Assembly: GCA_026770575.1 (NCBI GenBank)
Contig: MU657165.1
Location: forward strand, 1,128,479 to 1,192,478
Source: Pelagophyceae sp. CCMP2097
Taxonomy: Eukaryota; Sar; Pelagophyceae
Reading direction: 5' to 3'
DNA: 64,000 nucleotides
Of this stretch, positions 61,407 through 64,000 are shown one piece after another. The notes beneath the pieces were generated by a model that ran no database searches, was not told where the DNA came from, and was given only the letters and a program-made list of their open reading frames with translations. The position numbers and the translations under genes are program-made. Position 1 is the stretch's first letter, and every line of letters begins with the position of its first letter.

Positions 61407-62135
61407 TCACGCAATGAGATCGATGTATCGGCTATAATTCACCGTGCCCTGCTTCGGCTCGAGCTGGCGAAGCAGCATGCGCGCCTCGTCCTCGGAGACG
61501 GGGTTGCGGCCTAGTCGAATCGGCAATATACGCGGCGGGTCGGCTGCGGCGGATGCGTCTCCCCGAGCTGCGCGCGCACCGCATTTCGTGAGGAGATGTA
61601 TTAGATCGTCTTCCTTCATCTTGCCGGGGCCGACCTCGCCGCTCATTTCGCTGGCGACGTCGAAGGCGTGCTTGATCTCGGCGCGCGAGTACTTGGAGTG
61701 CTCGCGGGGGGTGTCCATCATCGCGAGGAAGTCGGCTTGCTTGATCTCGTCGAAGACGCCGAGGCCAAATTCGGCGAACATCTCCTCGACCTAGAGCGCA
61801 GTCGCGGCGAGCGGCGCGCGCGCCCCTCGGCGTCCGACGCGGCGGCGTGCGTCGTGGCTCGAGACCTTGACGCGGAGGATCTTGAGCAAGCTGGTGACCT
61901 CGGCAACGCTCAGTTTCGCGTTGCCGTCGCCGTCCAAGAGGTGGAAGATCTCGCCCATCTGCGACAACAGGTCCACCGTCGGCGCGCGCAGCAGCGGCGG
62001 AGCCGCAGAGGCCGAGGTGGCCGAGGCGCGCCGCTCGGGAGACGGGCTCCGCTCCTGCGGCGTCGGCGCGCTGACGGCGCGCCTCGTGCGCGGCTCCATA
62101 TGGTCAAGCTCGAAGCGTCCACCGCTGGACGACAT
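61407..62135 (-). CDS. EF-hand protein (calmodulin/centrin-like)
   Basis: ATG 62135 starts MSSSGGRFELDHMEPRTRRA, a basic serine-rich leader. EF-hand 1 is near-canonical: MGEIFHLLDGDGNAKLSVAE VTSLLKIL. After an intron (about 61792-61870), EEMFAEFGLGVFDEIKQADF LAMM is a degenerate second hand. IKHAFDVASEMSGEVGPGKM KEDDLIHLLTK is a third with a poor loop, and VSEDEARMLLRQLEPKQGTV NYSRYIDLIA is a fourth. The helical phasing of four hands in two lobes matches calmodulin/centrin, but only the first keeps enough acidic residues to bind calcium well. Stop at 61407. The leader could be a transit or low-complexity extension. Function beyond calcium sensing is not inferable. Confidence 0.75.
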
Positions 62136-62334
62136 GGCGTCAAGCTCGAAGCGGCGACCGCCGGACGACGACGCAGACGGCGCCCGCCGCAGCCCGCGCG
62201 CGCAGTTCCGAGATCGATATCGTCACCGATATTCGTTTAATTTTGACCGAATTTTGACCGAATTTTGACCGAATCCAATGGATGGATTTGATCAAATTTA
62301 TTTTGCGTTCGAAGCTTCAGCGATTGCATCCGAA
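62136..62334. repeat. 11-bp tandem repeat upstream of EF-hand gene
   Basis: TTTTGACCGAA repeats about three times at 62240-62275, starting some 105 bp upstream of the EF-hand ATG. GC content falls sharply here towards the foldback element on the right. Confidence 0.65.
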
Positions 62335-62339
62335 GTCGG

Positions 62340-63805
62340 TATTGTAGCGGGAAATAGGTTTTTTACTCCAAAGGGTTTTATTTAAAGGTTTTAAAAGGTT
62401 TTAAAGGGGTTTTATAGGGTTTTATATGTAAAAAGAAAAGACGGGACCTTAAAAGGTGCCTACGACCTCCTAGCTCCTTCCCCTGTATCCTGCATCAGTA
62501 AAGACGTGTAAATCAAACTCCAAATAAACTTCGCCAAAACCGACTAGCGATAGCTTGTTTGAAAGGCAGCCTGAGGCGTCGTCCGGGATGAGTACCGGTC
62601 GTCCGGGAGGCGTCGTCCGCAACTACCTCAAGAACGGGGGCAACCCAGGAGGAGACACTCTGACATACGTCGCCTAAAACAAGCTTTTTTTCTTTGAAGC
62701 GCGTTTTGCGTGCTATATTTCCTCCGACGACGCCACCGTCACACAGGACACGTATAACACGACGCAAACAAAATTCGCAGCAGGGTTTTTAAGGGTTTTA
62801 TTCATTTTGGGGGCAGGGTTTTAAAGGGTTTTATACGATAAAAACCGGTTTTATACTATTTGGGTTTTAATCCTCCCGCTACAATAGAAGTCGGCGTTTC
62901 GAGAGCGAGAACTGCACAGTACAAATCAAATCAGCCTCCAATGACGTTAACATTTTTTTAGGTCCGTTCTGGTTTTCTCGTGAGATTTTATTGGGTTTTT
63001 ATTGTTTTTCAATCAAGTCCAAGTTATCACTCAAAAGGGCAATGTATTTTAGCGATGTCCTGTCAACCCTATCGACCGGAAAATGTAGGGGGCCTAGCTC
63101 GAGGGAGGTTTTACGACGGTCACATGAAGAGGTCGCCCGTCCATGTCATCGTCGAAAAACCTCCCTAAAGCTAGGCCTCCTACTCTTTTCCGGTCGATAA
63201 TAGTTGGCAGATTGTTCGCCAAAATAATCGCCAAAACCGACTTATCTAATAAACCTTACCGCCTCACGGATTGACCCTGTAAATTTTGGAGACGTTGGGT
63301 GTCTTGCATATTGTAGCGGGATATATAAAACTCAAATAGTATTATGCCGTTTTTACCGTATAAACCCCTTTAAAACCTAGCCCCAAAAATGAAAAATCCC
63401 TTTTTAACCCTTCAAAAATTTATTTGCGTCCTGATGTACGTGTTCTGTGTGACGGCTGCGTCGTTGGGGACAAGATGCACGCAAAACGCGCTCCAACTGT
63501 AGCAAAAACATGTGTTTTAGGTCCGGCACGCCCCCGTTCTTGAGGTAGTTGCGGACGGCGCCTGCCGGACGACCACCAGAGCCACTCATCCCACGGGCCA
63601 CTGAGGCAGGATGGCCTCCCTTTCAAAAAACAGGCCATCACCTATTTAGGCGATTTTTTTTTGGAAATGGTAGATTTATACGTCACAACTGCCACAGGGT
63701 ACAGGAGAACGAGCTAGGAGGTCGTAGGCACCCTGTAAGCTCCGTTTTTTTATTTACCGTATAAAACCCCATTAAACCCCATCAAAACCCATTAAAACCT
63801 TTTAA
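62340..63805. mobile_element. Second foldback element with central palindrome
   Basis: Arms of about 500 bp (62340-62886 and 63310-63805) are inverted and diverged (roughly 70-75% by eye). Anchors are gtgcctacgacctcctagct (62456) with its complement at 63709-63730, gcaactacctcaagaacggg (62619) with its complement near 63535-63555, gagcgcgttttgcgtgc, and cccgctacaat at the inner arm ends. The centre (63066-63199) is a further palindrome starting TATCGACCGGAAAA and ending TTTTCCGGTCGATA. It is AT-rich with runs of ggttttaa. Both arms keep a short coding-like block reading VRNYLKNGG. No complete transposase is visible. Confidence 0.7.
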
Positions 63806-63884
63806 TCCCACCCCCCTGTCTGAACCATTGCCTTTTGGTTCTTAAAACTTAAGCGAATCGACAGTGCCTGTCGCCTTTGCCTTC

Positions 63885-64000
63885 TTAAAATATAAGATAA
63901 TCGGCCTTGGGGACTGTCTTCAGCCGTCCTTGGGCGACAAATATGGCAATGCAGTTTCCCGTCTTGTCCAAGTGGTGCACCTTGGGGCTGTCCCGAGCTG
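63885..64000 (-). CDS. Possible 3' end of an unknown gene, cut by window edge
   Basis: The minus-strand frame from the window edge reads ARDSPKVHHLDKTGNCIAIF VAQGRLKTVPKADYLIF and stops with TAA at 63887-63885. The sequence looks like a real C-terminus (mixed beta strands), but 38 residues do not allow a family call. Confidence 0.35.
   Translation of the reverse strand, partial: ARDSPKVHHLDKTGNCIAIFVAQGRLKTVPKADYLIF

Noticed and set aside
1..64000. CRISPR arrays, operons, Shine-Dalgarno sites
   Set aside because: Introns, plastid leaders and eukaryotic families show this is nuclear eukaryotic DNA. No spaced direct-repeat array was seen.

Overview
This window is nuclear DNA of a GC-rich eukaryotic microalga. 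Genes carry short GT-AG introns (about 35 to 110 nt where I could resolve both ends) and lie close together on both strands. At least four products look plastid-targeted: a Psb28-like photosystem II factor, uroporphyrinogen-III synthase, a small protein whose spliced N-terminus reads ...ASAFAP, and a multi-helix protein. The ASAFAP motif behind a signal peptide is the bipartite leader of secondary red-type plastids, so a stramenopile is likely. The very high GC and compact genes suggest a pelagophyte such as Aureococcus or a relative; the species is inference.

Layout. 1-8.2 kb: GT8 glycosyltransferase (5'-truncated by the window), Rab-like GTPase, RRM/zinc-knuckle/RS/WW splicing-type protein, a possible calycin-like protein, and a GT92-like glycosyltransferase. 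8.3-9.55 kb: a foldback repeat element. 9.6-13.3 kb: sparse; a D-box-like hypothetical gene and a complete small-TIM (Tim8/13) gene. 13.9-20.8 kb: heat-shock transcription factor, TMEM163-like transporter, an anchored hypothetical protein, a CACTA-type MITE and another glycosyltransferase. 21-26 kb: double HMG-box/SHOCT protein and a choline-transporter-like (SLC44) protein. 26.4-31.8 kb: ASAFAP plastid protein, an interstitial telomeric repeat, a telobox Myb protein and a PEMT-like methyltransferase. 31.9-38.6 kb: RRM/OPR-like/RAP protein, a CEP131-like coiled-coil protein and an RS-RRM-FHA (SNIP1-like) protein. 39-45.9 kb: NRT2 nitrate transporter with two in-frame TAA codons and a gap-bearing intron, a plastid-type membrane protein and a hybrid histidine kinase. 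46.8-53.1 kb: golgin-84-like protein, an unrecognised gene and a long formin. 53.3-62.1 kb: second MITE copy, Psb28, GT32 glycosyltransferase, GST, WW/EF-hand protein, HemD and an EF-hand protein. 62.3-63.8 kb: a second, older foldback element. The window ends inside a possible minus-strand gene.

The genes do not form one pathway. Recurring themes are Golgi and glycan work (four glycosyltransferases, a golgin, a Rab), plastid function (Psb28, HemD, two further plastid-type proteins), RNA processing (RRM/WW, RRM/FHA, RRM/RAP) and membrane transport (NRT2, CTL, TMEM163). The least expected material is the repeat DNA: two foldback elements, a MITE pair with perfect 3-bp target duplications, and a 33-bp perfect inverted repeat inside the NRT2 intron.

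Gene models come from reading frames, splice motifs and family resemblance by eye. Where exon edges are uncertain this is stated. There are three assembly gaps (Ns): 9124-9140, 40629-41083 and 53453-53582.
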